Origin: Bacteroidota bacterium
Lineage (GTDB): Bacteria; Bacteroidota; Rhodothermia; Rhodothermales; Rubricoccaceae
Length of the DNA: 5,049 bases
Reading direction: 5' to 3'
NCBI GenBank assembly: GCA_022564455.1
Contig: JADFLK010000199.1
Location: 1 to 5,049 of the forward strand
The notes under the pieces are model-generated. The model searched no databases and was not told where the DNA came from. It saw nothing but the letters and a program-made list of their open reading frames with translations. The position numbers and the translations under genes are program-made. Every line of letters begins with the position of its first letter. The stretch's first letter is position 1. Shown here one piece after another: positions 1 through 4,822 of this stretch.

Positions 1-95
1 CCATGCTTCACCAGACCCCACTCCTAACACTCGATGGTGGACTTGTCCATGCAGCGGATCGACTCGGCGTACAAGTAATCCAACTCCAATCATGA
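1..95 (+). CDS. C-terminal end of a probable PIN-domain (VapC-like) toxin, 5' truncated by window edge
   Basis: Frame 3 is open from the left edge to a TGA at 93-95 and gives a 30-residue tail. It contains a TPLLTLDGGLVHAADRLGVQ stretch, which matches the usual C-terminal pattern of PIN-domain ribonucleases: a hydrophobic strand, then TLD with the last acidic metal ligand, a short helix rich in Ala, and a LGV-strand. PIN toxins of the VapC type cleave RNA using Mg2+ held by a cluster of acidic residues; only the last of these would lie in this window. The stop overlaps the start of the following Phd-type antitoxin gene by ATGA, which suggests one operon and translational coupling. The N-terminal part is outside the window, so the family call is an inference from a short tail plus context. 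Confidence 0.55.
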   Translation, partial: MLHQTPLLTLDGGLVHAADRLGVQVIQLQS

Positions 96-346
96 CCGTA
101 TTTACCTACTCCGAGGCTCGCCAGAAATTGGCTGAAGTTCTTCGCCGCGCACAACGGGAGGGAGCAGTGCAAATCCGGCGACGCGATGGTACCACTTTTA
201 CCCTTCGTCCAACAACGCAGTCAGGCTCGCCTTTGGATGTCGAAGGAGTTAACGGCGGGCTAAGCGCCTCCGAAATCGTGGCCTTCGTTCGTGAGGGCCG
301 GAAGGGCTACAATCAGGACAACTTATCTCCTTCTTCCGGAGACTGA
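92..346 (+). CDS. Phd/YefM family (prevent-host-death) antitoxin
   Basis: This encodes an 84-residue protein of typical Phd/YefM length. The N-terminal part (residues 2-40) has the family's pattern: a first strand (TVFTYSEAR), an amphipathic helix (QKLAEVLRRAQREG), then strands VQIRRRDG and TTFTLRP. This fold dimerises and binds operator DNA. The second half (residues 47-71, SPLDVEGV then SASEIVAFVREGRKGY) resembles the acidic/helical tail that wraps and neutralises a PIN toxin in related antitoxins. The ATG overlaps the TGA of the upstream PIN-like gene by 4 bp, so the order is toxin then antitoxin, the reverse of most VapBC-type pairs. No Shine-Dalgarno is visible, consistent with coupling. 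The last 34 bp run into the convergent tatA gene, so the final residues (NQDNLSPSSGD) are encoded antisense to the TatA C-terminus and may be an extension beyond the conserved domain. Confidence 0.75.
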   Translation: MTVFTYSEARQKLAEVLRRAQREGAVQIRRRDGTTFTLRPTTQSGSPLDVEGVNGGLSASEIVAFVREGRKGYNQDNLSPSSGD

Positions 347-639
347 GCCTGCGGGGTTGGAGCCGGAGCCTGCGGGGTCGGAACCGGAGCCTGCTGCGCC
401 GGAGCCGGAGCCTGCTGCTGCGCCGGGGGGGTGGCCTGCATCGGCTGCTGTGCAGGCGGCCGGATCTGCTGTTGCGGCGTGTCGTTGATCGTCAGTTCTT
501 TTTTGATATCGTTCGACGCGTCCCTGAACTCACGGATGCCTTTCCCGAGGCCGCGCGCAATCTCTGGGATCCGCTTGGCGCCGAAAACGAGCAGAATGAC
601 GAGGAAGATGAGGGCAATTTCAAGGGGGCCCAGACTCAT
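313..639 (-). CDS. tatA: Sec-independent protein translocase subunit TatA/TatE
   Basis: This 108-residue protein is a pore/assembly subunit of the twin-arginine translocase, which moves folded proteins across the inner membrane together with TatC. The start MSLGPLEI gives a classic TatA: a single N-terminal membrane helix (about residues 5-19, with Glu7 in the position often polar in this family), the conserved Phe19-Gly20 hinge, and the amphipathic helix AKRIPEIARGLGKGIREFR (21-39). Upstream in-frame residues back to position 756 are not TatA-like, so the ATG at 637-639 is preferred. Residues about 55-98 form a low-complexity Pro/Gln/Ala tail with 7-residue repeats such as APAPTPQ, longer than many TatA tails. 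It is a stand-alone gene here with no tatB or tatC in view. Its 3' end overlaps the convergent antitoxin gene by 34 bp. TatA versus TatB cannot be fully separated by eye, but the short helix and KRIPEIARGLG favour TatA. Confidence 0.9.
   Translation of the reverse strand: MSLGPLEIALIFLVILLVFGAKRIPEIARGLGKGIREFRDASNDIKKELTINDTPQQQIRPPAQQPMQATPPAQQQAPAPAQQAPVPTPQAPAPTPQAQSPEEGDKLS
345..428. repeat. Four imperfect 21-bp tandem repeats in the tatA tail
   Basis: Units beginning GAGCCTGC start at 345, 366, 387 and 408, an exact 21-bp period with a few substitutions per unit. On the minus strand each unit encodes seven residues of the type APxPxxQ, so expansion or contraction by whole units keeps tatA in frame. 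A run of seven G (425-431) sits directly beside the array. Confidence 0.75.
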
Positions 640-712
640 GGCGATGGAAGTCGAGTGACGAGCATTTGCTACGGATGACGCCTGTTTCGGTTCGCATTGC
701 ATACCGATAAGG

Positions 713-743
713 CAAACTAGCGCCGTCCAGCGAGCGTACCAAA
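713..743 (-). promoter_or_regulatory. Candidate Bacteroidota-type promoter for tatA
   Basis: On the minus strand a TTTG (complement of 740-743) is followed after 19 bases by CTAGTTTG (complement of 713-720). This approximates the Bacteroidota sigma-ABfr pattern of a -33 TTTG and a -7 TAnnTTTG spaced about 19-21 bases apart; the TTTG half of the -7 box matches but its leading TA does not. It lies 73 bases upstream of the tatA start. Support is motif resemblance only. Confidence 0.3.
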
Positions 744-778
744 CAACCGCCGGCATCTTCCCACAAGCGTTCCACTGC

Positions 779-810
779 GTTGATCCCTCCCGGCACAGGG
801 GCTAGCTTGG
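779..810 (+). promoter_or_regulatory. Candidate Bacteroidota-type promoter for add-aroA
   Basis: GTTG (779-782) is followed after 20 bases by TAGCTTGG (803-810), which fits the Bacteroidota -33/-7 pattern (TTTG, TAnnTTTG) with one mismatch in each box. The implied transcription start would leave only a leader of roughly ten bases before the ATG at 825. That supports the internal ATG over an upstream TTG as the start, but it is weak evidence. Confidence 0.25.
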
Positions 811-824
811 CACGAAAACAGGCT

Positions 825-1880
825 ATGACGGAAATCTCCGCTGCCCTCCTGACTCGCGAGACGCTCTTCAACTGGCCGAAGGCTGAACTCCATTGCCATC
901 TGGACGGCTCGTTGCGCCTAGGAACGCTCCTTGATCTGGCTCGTGAGCAACACCGCCTCGACCTCCTCCCCGCCACCGACGAGGAAACACTGGCCGAGGA
1001 ACTCAAAAAAATCGACGGTTCAGCGACGCTGGAGGAGTACCTCGCGTGGTTCGGCTACACGATCCCGCTCATGCAAACGCGCGCGGCGCTGCACCGCATC
1101 GCGTACGAACTGGCCGAAGACAACGCAAAGGAAAACGTCCGCTACCTCGAAATTCGCTACGGCCCGACGCTGCACACTGAAAATGGCCTCACGCTCTGGC
1201 AGGTGAACGACGCTGTGTTGGCGGGGCTCCGCGAAGCCGAGCAGGACTTCGGCATCAAAACGGGCGTCATCATCTGTGGCTTGCGGGATCGGTTTGAAAG
1301 TGCCTCGCTGGCACAGGCCGAACTGGCCGCGGCTCACCGCGATGAAGGTGTGGTGGGGTTCGACCTCGCAGGCGGTGAGCAGGGGAACCCAGCGGAGATG
1401 CACGGCGCGGCGTTTTACCACGCCCGGAAGCATCTCCTCAACATCACCATCCACGCCGGTGAGTCGTTCGGGCCGGCGTCCATCCGTCAGGCGCTCTTCA
1501 AATGCGGCGCACACCGCATCGGCCACGGCGTAACCCTCGGGCAAGACCCCGACCTACTGCGCTACTTCGTGGACCGGCAAATCCCGTTGGAAGTCTGCCC
1601 AACGAGCAACGTGCAGACACACGTCGTCGCCAGCTACGAGGCCCACCCCGTCGCCGAGTACGTCCGGGCAGGCGTGCCCGTCACCATCAACACAGACAAC
1701 CGGCTGTTCTCGCGCACCACCGTCACTGACGAACTGTACCTGGCGCACACGCGCTGCGGCATACCCGCCGAGGACATCCACGCCATCGTCCTCAACAGCT
1801 TCCAGCACTCGTTTTTGCCGCACGCTGAGAAAACGGATCTGTTACACGAAGTGGCGCCACAGATCCTCGTTCCGGCGTGA
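825..1880 (+). CDS. add: Adenosine deaminase
   Basis: This 351-residue zinc enzyme would convert adenosine (and deoxyadenosine) to inosine plus ammonia in cytoplasmic purine salvage. Its length is typical of bacterial adenosine deaminases. Visible active-site elements, in order, are PKAELHCHLDGSLR with zinc ligands His23 and His25, the GFDLAGGE segment (178-185), IHAGES with ligand His210 and catalytic Glu213, HRIGHG with His234, and INTDNRLFS with zinc ligand Asp291. The second Asp of the mammalian NTDDP motif is Asn292 here, a variant I also know from actinobacterial enzymes. The frame is open upstream to a TTG at 780, but the ATG at 825 places the conserved LFNWPKAELHCHL block at the usual distance from the N-terminus. 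The stop codon overlaps or nearly touches the start of aroA, so the two genes are probably one transcript. Substrate specificity within the adenosine/adenine/aminofutalosine deaminase superfamily is inferred; adenosine is the most likely. Confidence 0.92.
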   Translation: MTEISAALLTRETLFNWPKAELHCHLDGSLRLGTLLDLAREQHRLDLLPATDEETLAEELKKIDGSATLEEYLAWFGYTIPLMQTRAALHRIAYELAEDNAKENVRYLEIRYGPTLHTENGLTLWQVNDAVLAGLREAEQDFGIKTGVIICGLRDRFESASLAQAELAAAHRDEGVVGFDLAGGEQGNPAEMHGAAFYHARKHLLNITIHAGESFGPASIRQALFKCGAHRIGHGVTLGQDPDLLRYFVDRQIPLEVCPTSNVQTHVVASYEAHPVAEYVRAGVPVTINTDNRLFSRTTVTDELYLAHTRCGIPAEDIHAIVLNSFQHSFLPHAEKTDLLHEVAPQILVPA

Positions 1881-1882
1881 GA

Positions 1883-3193
1883 ATGCTCAACATCGTTACG
1901 GTCGAGCCCGTCATTGCCATCGCGGGCCGGATCACGATTCCGCCGGACAAGTCCATCGCTCACCGCGCGGCCATTCTGGCGGCGCTTTCGGAAGGAGAGA
2001 ACCAGATCGTCGGCTTCCCCGATGCAGCCGACCCCCAATCGACGCTGGCCGTGCTGCGAGCACTGGGTGTGGCGATGGAAGAGCGAGAAGACAGTCTGTA
2101 TGTGCAGGGTGTTGGCCGGAGAGGATTTCGTAAACCGGCCGGCCCACTGGATTGTGGCAACTCCGGTACAACCATGCGCCTGATGGCCGGCGTTCTGGCA
2201 GGGCAGTCGTTTTCGTCCACGCTAATCGGCGACGCCTCACTCTCCAAGCGGCCGATGGAGCGCATCGCGGAGCCGCTCCGACAAATGGGGGCGGCTATCA
2301 AACTGGAAGACGGCCACGCCCCAATTCACTTCCACGGCGGATCGCTGAGTGGCATGACGTACACGCTTCCAACGGCATCAGCGCAGGTGAAATCGTGCAT
2401 CCTGCTGGCCGGGTTGATGGCGGACGGCCTTACGACGGTCATTGAACCCTCGCCTTCCCGCGACCACACGGAGCGGATGCTGGGCCTCACCACGCTCGAT
2501 TTCGGGGGAGAGCGGCATATCGCCATCGATCCGGCGATGGACCTGCCGCCACGCATCTGGATCGTGCCGCGCGACTTTTCTGCGGCCGCCTTCTTCCTCG
2601 TCGCAGCATCCATCGTGCCCAACGCGACGCTGTTGATGATGCAGGTCGGCCTCAATCCGTCGCGAGCGGCTTTGCTTGATGTGCTGCGTGCAATGGGTGC
2701 GCGAATCGAAGTTACCAACGAGCGCACGCGCGCCTACGAACCCATTGGCGACATCCGGGTGAACGCTCCTGAGCACGGCCTGCACGCCGTCGAAGTGGCC
2801 GGCGATCTCATTCCCAGTCTGATCGACGAGATACCCATCCTGGCGGTAGCTGCGGCGTGCGCGGACGGCGTCTCCATCATCCGCGACGCCGCCGAACTAC
2901 GCGTGAAGGAGACGGATCGCCTCGCTGCCACAGCCCAATTCCTGCAAGCGATGGGCACGCAAGTGGAAGTGCTGGACGACGGCCTCGTCATCGAAGGCGG
3001 GCGGGCTCTGCAAGGCGCAACCGTCGATTCCCACGGAGACCACCGGATCGCGATGGCAGCAGCAGTCGCCGCATTGACGGCGAGCGGCCCGACCACTATC
3101 CATAACGCTGATTGCGTGGAGGTGTCCTTTCCTACGTTCTGGGAGGAACTGGACGGCATGGCAGGCGGGGGGGTCGTCTCGTCGCCTGCTTAG
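1883..3193 (+). CDS. aroA: 3-phosphoshikimate 1-carboxyvinyltransferase (EPSP synthase)
   Basis: This 436-residue enzyme transfers the enolpyruvyl group of PEP to shikimate 3-phosphate, the sixth step of the shikimate pathway. Motifs seen: PDKSIAHR (21-28), LDCGNSGTTMRLM (89-101, PEP site), SKRPMERI (121-128), SAQVKS (166-171), RDHTE (193-197), IPSLIDEIP with the expected catalytic Asp315, LRVKETDR (339-346) and HGDHRIAM (384-391). SAQxK, RDHTE and a Ser (415) in place of the E. coli-type Lys near SFPTF place it with the class II-like, Bacillus-type enzymes; the PEP-site glycine of GNSGT is kept. Two normally glycine positions differ: PPDKS for the usual PGDKS, and VPRDFS for VPGDxS. The start could instead be the GTG at 1877, which overlaps the add stop as GTGA; the ATG two codons on is chosen by codon preference. 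Either way it is tightly coupled to add. Confidence 0.93.
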   Translation: MLNIVTVEPVIAIAGRITIPPDKSIAHRAAILAALSEGENQIVGFPDAADPQSTLAVLRALGVAMEEREDSLYVQGVGRRGFRKPAGPLDCGNSGTTMRLMAGVLAGQSFSSTLIGDASLSKRPMERIAEPLRQMGAAIKLEDGHAPIHFHGGSLSGMTYTLPTASAQVKSCILLAGLMADGLTTVIEPSPSRDHTERMLGLTTLDFGGERHIAIDPAMDLPPRIWIVPRDFSAAAFFLVAASIVPNATLLMMQVGLNPSRAALLDVLRAMGARIEVTNERTRAYEPIGDIRVNAPEHGLHAVEVAGDLIPSLIDEIPILAVAAACADGVSIIRDAAELRVKETDRLAATAQFLQAMGTQVEVLDDGLVIEGGRALQGATVDSHGDHRIAMAAAVAALTASGPTTIHNADCVEVSFPTFWEELDGMAGGGVVSSPA

Positions 3194-3194
3194 A

Positions 3195-3220
3195 CGTACA
3201 GGCGTATCGTACGGGCGTAT
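3195..3220. repeat. 13-bp tandem duplication after aroA
   Basis: CGTACAGGCGTAT (3195-3207) is followed immediately by CGTACGGGCGTAT (3208-3220), one mismatch in 13. The second copy supplies the left arm of the adjacent hairpin, so the unit has been duplicated on one side of the palindrome. Confidence 0.7.
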
Positions 3221-3231
3221 CACATACGCCC
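3213..3231. terminator. Hairpin between convergent aroA and MGMT-fold gene (1)
   Basis: GGGCGTAT, a 3-base loop, then ATACGCCC gives a perfect 8-bp stem beginning 20 bases after the aroA stop. It would form in transcripts from either strand. There is no T-run after it on either side, so it is not a standard intrinsic terminator; it may block transcription or be a REP-like repeat. Confidence 0.4.
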
Positions 3232-3258
3232 CAGCAACAATTTGCTAGGCGTCCACAT

Positions 3259-3278
3259 GGGCGAATGTTGATTCGCCC
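3259..3278. terminator. Hairpin between convergent aroA and MGMT-fold gene (2)
   Basis: GGGCGAAT, a 4-base loop, then ATTCGCCC forms a perfect 8-bp stem that ends exactly at the base before the TAA stop of the minus-strand gene. It shares the GGGCG/CGCCC shell with the hairpin at 3213-3231, so the two look like related copies. No T-run accompanies it; a terminator role is inferred from position between converging genes. Confidence 0.4.
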
Positions 3279-3635
3279 TTACGACGATTCCCCCGGTACC
3301 CACAGATGCTGTTCGACATCTACGCACCCGTCGTCATCAAACACGATCCCCTCGCTGCGCAGGCGCTCCTCCATGATGTCCGGTGTGGCAAAATGCCGCT
3401 TGCCCGTTAGCCCGCCAAAGCGGTTCACCACGCGGTGACAGGGTAGGGCCATCGGGCTCGGGGCGGGCTCGTACTTCCCTACGGCGTTCAGCGCCCACCC
3501 AACAGCCCGCGAGGCACTTCGCGTTCCAAGGTGCTCTGCAATGTGTCCGTACGTGGTCACGCGCCCGTAGGGGATCTGCGCAACCACGTCCCAGACACGG
3601 TCGAAGAAATCAGATTGAGACGAGGAATCGACCAT
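3279..3635 (-). CDS. Short single-domain MGMT-fold protein (alkyltransferase/ATL-like) retaining PCHRV
   Basis: This 118-residue protein consists only of the C-terminal DNA-binding domain of O6-alkylguanine-DNA alkyltransferases. It has IPYGRVTTYGHIA (21-33) with the Tyr29 that in the family helps flip the damaged base, a recognition helix with the arginine finger Arg43 in SASRAVGWALN, the PCHRV active site with Cys66, and Glu89 in the C-terminal helix where the catalytic network Glu is expected. Its size and the NRFGGLTGKRHFATP and VEQHLW segments resemble alkyltransferase-like (ATL) proteins, which usually carry Trp or Ala instead of Cys and only flag lesions for repair. Here the Cys suggests it may still transfer alkyl groups from O6-alkylguanine to itself. 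The start ATG has no visible Shine-Dalgarno. It is probably a DNA damage repair or sensing protein; whether enzyme or sensor is open. Confidence 0.88.
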   Translation of the reverse strand: MVDSSSQSDFFDRVWDVVAQIPYGRVTTYGHIAEHLGTRSASRAVGWALNAVGKYEPAPSPMALPCHRVVNRFGGLTGKRHFATPDIMEERLRSEGIVFDDDGCVDVEQHLWVPGESS

Positions 3636-3664
3636 GGCCAGAGCGCTGTTCGTGATGTGCGGGA

Positions 3665-3733
3665 GTAGTGCGTATTACGTATTGCGTAGTTGTCTCACAG
3701 GCAACACAACACGCAATACGTAATACGCACTAC
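3665..3733. repeat. Large palindrome with 23-bp perfect arms made of heptamers
   Basis: Bases 3665-3687 and 3711-3733 are exact reverse complements over 23 bp, separated by 23 bases; GTTGT/ACAAC in the spacer can extend the stem after one bulge. Each arm is itself a near-tandem of a 7-bp word (CGTATTA, CGTATTG, with CGTAGTT following on the left). It fills most of the spacer between the MGMT-fold gene and the prohibitin-like gene, starting 11 bases past the stop of the latter. It could end that transcript or be a non-coding dispersed repeat. No T-run, no coding capacity and no clear target duplication are seen. Confidence 0.85.
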
Positions 3734-3743
3734 CTACCACTTG

Positions 3744-4577
3744 TCACTGTCCCAAAATCAGAGGCAACCCGTCTGCGCCGCCGCCAATAATGACCACCTT
3801 GGCGTTGTCGGATTGGGCTAGCTCGCGGGTGGCCTCAATGCCATGCCAGCGCAAGAACTGCGGCGAGAGGCTCTGCGTGACGATTCTGGCCCGATCCGCG
3901 TCGCCCTGCGCCACCACGCGTTTGCGCTCGGCCTCTTGTTCGGCACGGAGAACGGAAAGCGCCGCCTGTTCCACAAGCTGTTCTTCCTCGAGTTTGTTCT
4001 CAATGGCGCGCCTAACCTGCTCGGGGAGCACCACATCACGAATCAACACGGCGTCAATCTCCACATATTCCGCCGCCGATGCAGCCGCCACATGCTCGAA
4101 AATCAGATCCTGTAGTTCGTTGCGGCGCGTGGAGTACAACTCCTCGGGCATGTATCTGCCGACGATCTCTCGCGCGGCACTCCGCAATTCAGGGCGAACC
4201 ACGCGATCGTAATAGTCGTCGCCGTACGTCGTATGGAGAAAGGGAAGCGCGCTGATCGTCGGCCTGTAGCGCACGGTCACGTCCATGGTTATGGTGGCGC
4301 CGTTGGACGAGAGCGCCGACACTTGCTCGTCCGCCGAATTTACGCGCACGTCGTAGACAATCATCCGCTCCCACGGGAAGAAGACATTGAGCCCCTCGCC
4401 GTAGACGGTATTGAGGTTCGTACCGCTGAAACTGCTGTATTTCACACCCTGTTCGCCGGAGCCAATGGACTTGGTCATGCAGGCGGGGATCATGATGAGA
4501 AGAACGACTGCCAAGATGCCTATGAGACCGAAGCGGCCATTTTGGGGCGGTTTAATGTTATCGAGAAGGGAAGCCAT
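3744..4577 (-). CDS. Prohibitin family (SPFH/Band 7) membrane protein
   Basis: This 277-residue protein has a short basic N-terminus, one hydrophobic segment (about 16-33), an SPFH domain (about 38-190, with GEQGVKY, EGLNVFFPW and VDVRV-like strands such as VTVRYRP), and a charged, probably coiled-coil region (about 185-235: NKLEEEQLVEQ, RAEQEAERKRVVAQGDADR). A hydrophobic end follows (VVIIGGGADGLPLIL). Prohibitins form large ring-shaped oligomers on membranes and modulate proteases or membrane organisation; partners here are unknown. The segment after the coiled coil (SLSPQFLRWHGIEATRELA) is typical of bacterial prohibitin homologues. The frame extends upstream to a TTG at 4601, but the ATG at 4575-4577 directly precedes the conserved layout. 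The hydrophobic segment ends in IPAC (Cys33), which could alternatively be read as an imperfect lipobox. The gene is monocistronic by appearance, flanked by repeat-filled spacers on both sides. Confidence 0.9.
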   Translation of the reverse strand: MASLLDNIKPPQNGRFGLIGILAVVLLIMIPACMTKSIGSGEQGVKYSSFSGTNLNTVYGEGLNVFFPWERMIVYDVRVNSADEQVSALSSNGATITMDVTVRYRPTISALPFLHTTYGDDYYDRVVRPELRSAAREIVGRYMPEELYSTRRNELQDLIFEHVAAASAAEYVEIDAVLIRDVVLPEQVRRAIENKLEEEQLVEQAALSVLRAEQEAERKRVVAQGDADRARIVTQSLSPQFLRWHGIEATRELAQSDNAKVVIIGGGADGLPLILGQ

Positions 4578-4658
4578 GGTAGGTGAGGTTGAGTGAGTCA
4601 ATTAGAGACGCCCCTCGGTTTTCGCCGAGCCGGGCTGAGGTTGGTAAACTACGCGGCC

Positions 4659-4822
4659 AGGAGTCTGTTGGATTCAAAGGTTCGTAACGAGGCTTGCGGA
4701 AAATCGAGAACAGTTTATCGATCTTTTGAGGCGCATAGTGGTGCTACGTAACGAAAAAGATCGGGAAAATGGGCCGATTTGCTGCCGCCGCAGTAGAATC
4801 ATCCTAAGTCCGACAGACTCCT
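4659..4822. mobile_element. MITE-like element with 16-bp terminal inverted repeats
   Basis: The sequence AGGAGTCTGTTGGATT at 4659-4674 recurs inverted at 4807-4822 with two mismatches in 16. The 164 bp between the outer edges has no open frame of note and contains a further internal inverted repeat. This layout fits a miniature inverted-repeat element or an internally deleted insertion sequence. The ends remind me of IS1182-type elements, but that is memory of a general pattern and not verified. No target-site duplication is evident. The right end reaches into the stop codon of the PUR-domain gene (4821-4823), and the left end lies about 80 bases upstream of the prohibitin-like start, so the element is the bulk of this spacer and may contribute regulatory sequence. 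Confidence 0.45.
4719..4763. repeat. Internal inverted repeat of the MITE-like element
   Basis: CGATCTTTT (4719-4727) pairs perfectly with AAAAGATCG (4755-4763) around a 27-base loop. On the minus strand the loop lies between a T-run and an A-run, so it could form in RNA leaving the PUR gene, but it sits about 60 bases beyond that stop and looks like part of the element. Confidence 0.6.

Noticed and set aside
291..488. Plus-strand frame with PEPEPA-type repeats
   Set aside because: It is antisense to the tatA tail repeats; the Glu-Pro pattern is a by-product of the 21-bp GC-rich units and it lacks any recognisable domain.
640..756. N-terminal extension of tatA to a start near 756
   Set aside because: The added 39 residues are not TatA-like and would place a hydrophilic stretch before the membrane helix that must be N-terminal.
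780..824. Longer add start at the TTG at 780
   Set aside because: The extra 15 residues are not conserved-looking and the ATG at 825 fits family length.
4578..4601. Longer prohibitin-like start at the TTG at 4601
   Set aside because: A TTG start is less likely than the ATG at 4577, and the added eight residues (LTHSTSPT) carry no recognisable feature.
4614..4629. Small CTCGG/CCGAG hairpin in the leader of the prohibitin-like gene
   Set aside because: A 5-bp stem in GC-rich DNA is expected by chance and it has no T-run or other supporting context.
4644..4678. Promoter for the prohibitin-like gene (TTTG ... TAGTTTAC on the minus strand)
   Set aside because: Spacer of 23 bases is too long for the Bacteroidota pattern and the -7 box matches in only four of six fixed positions.
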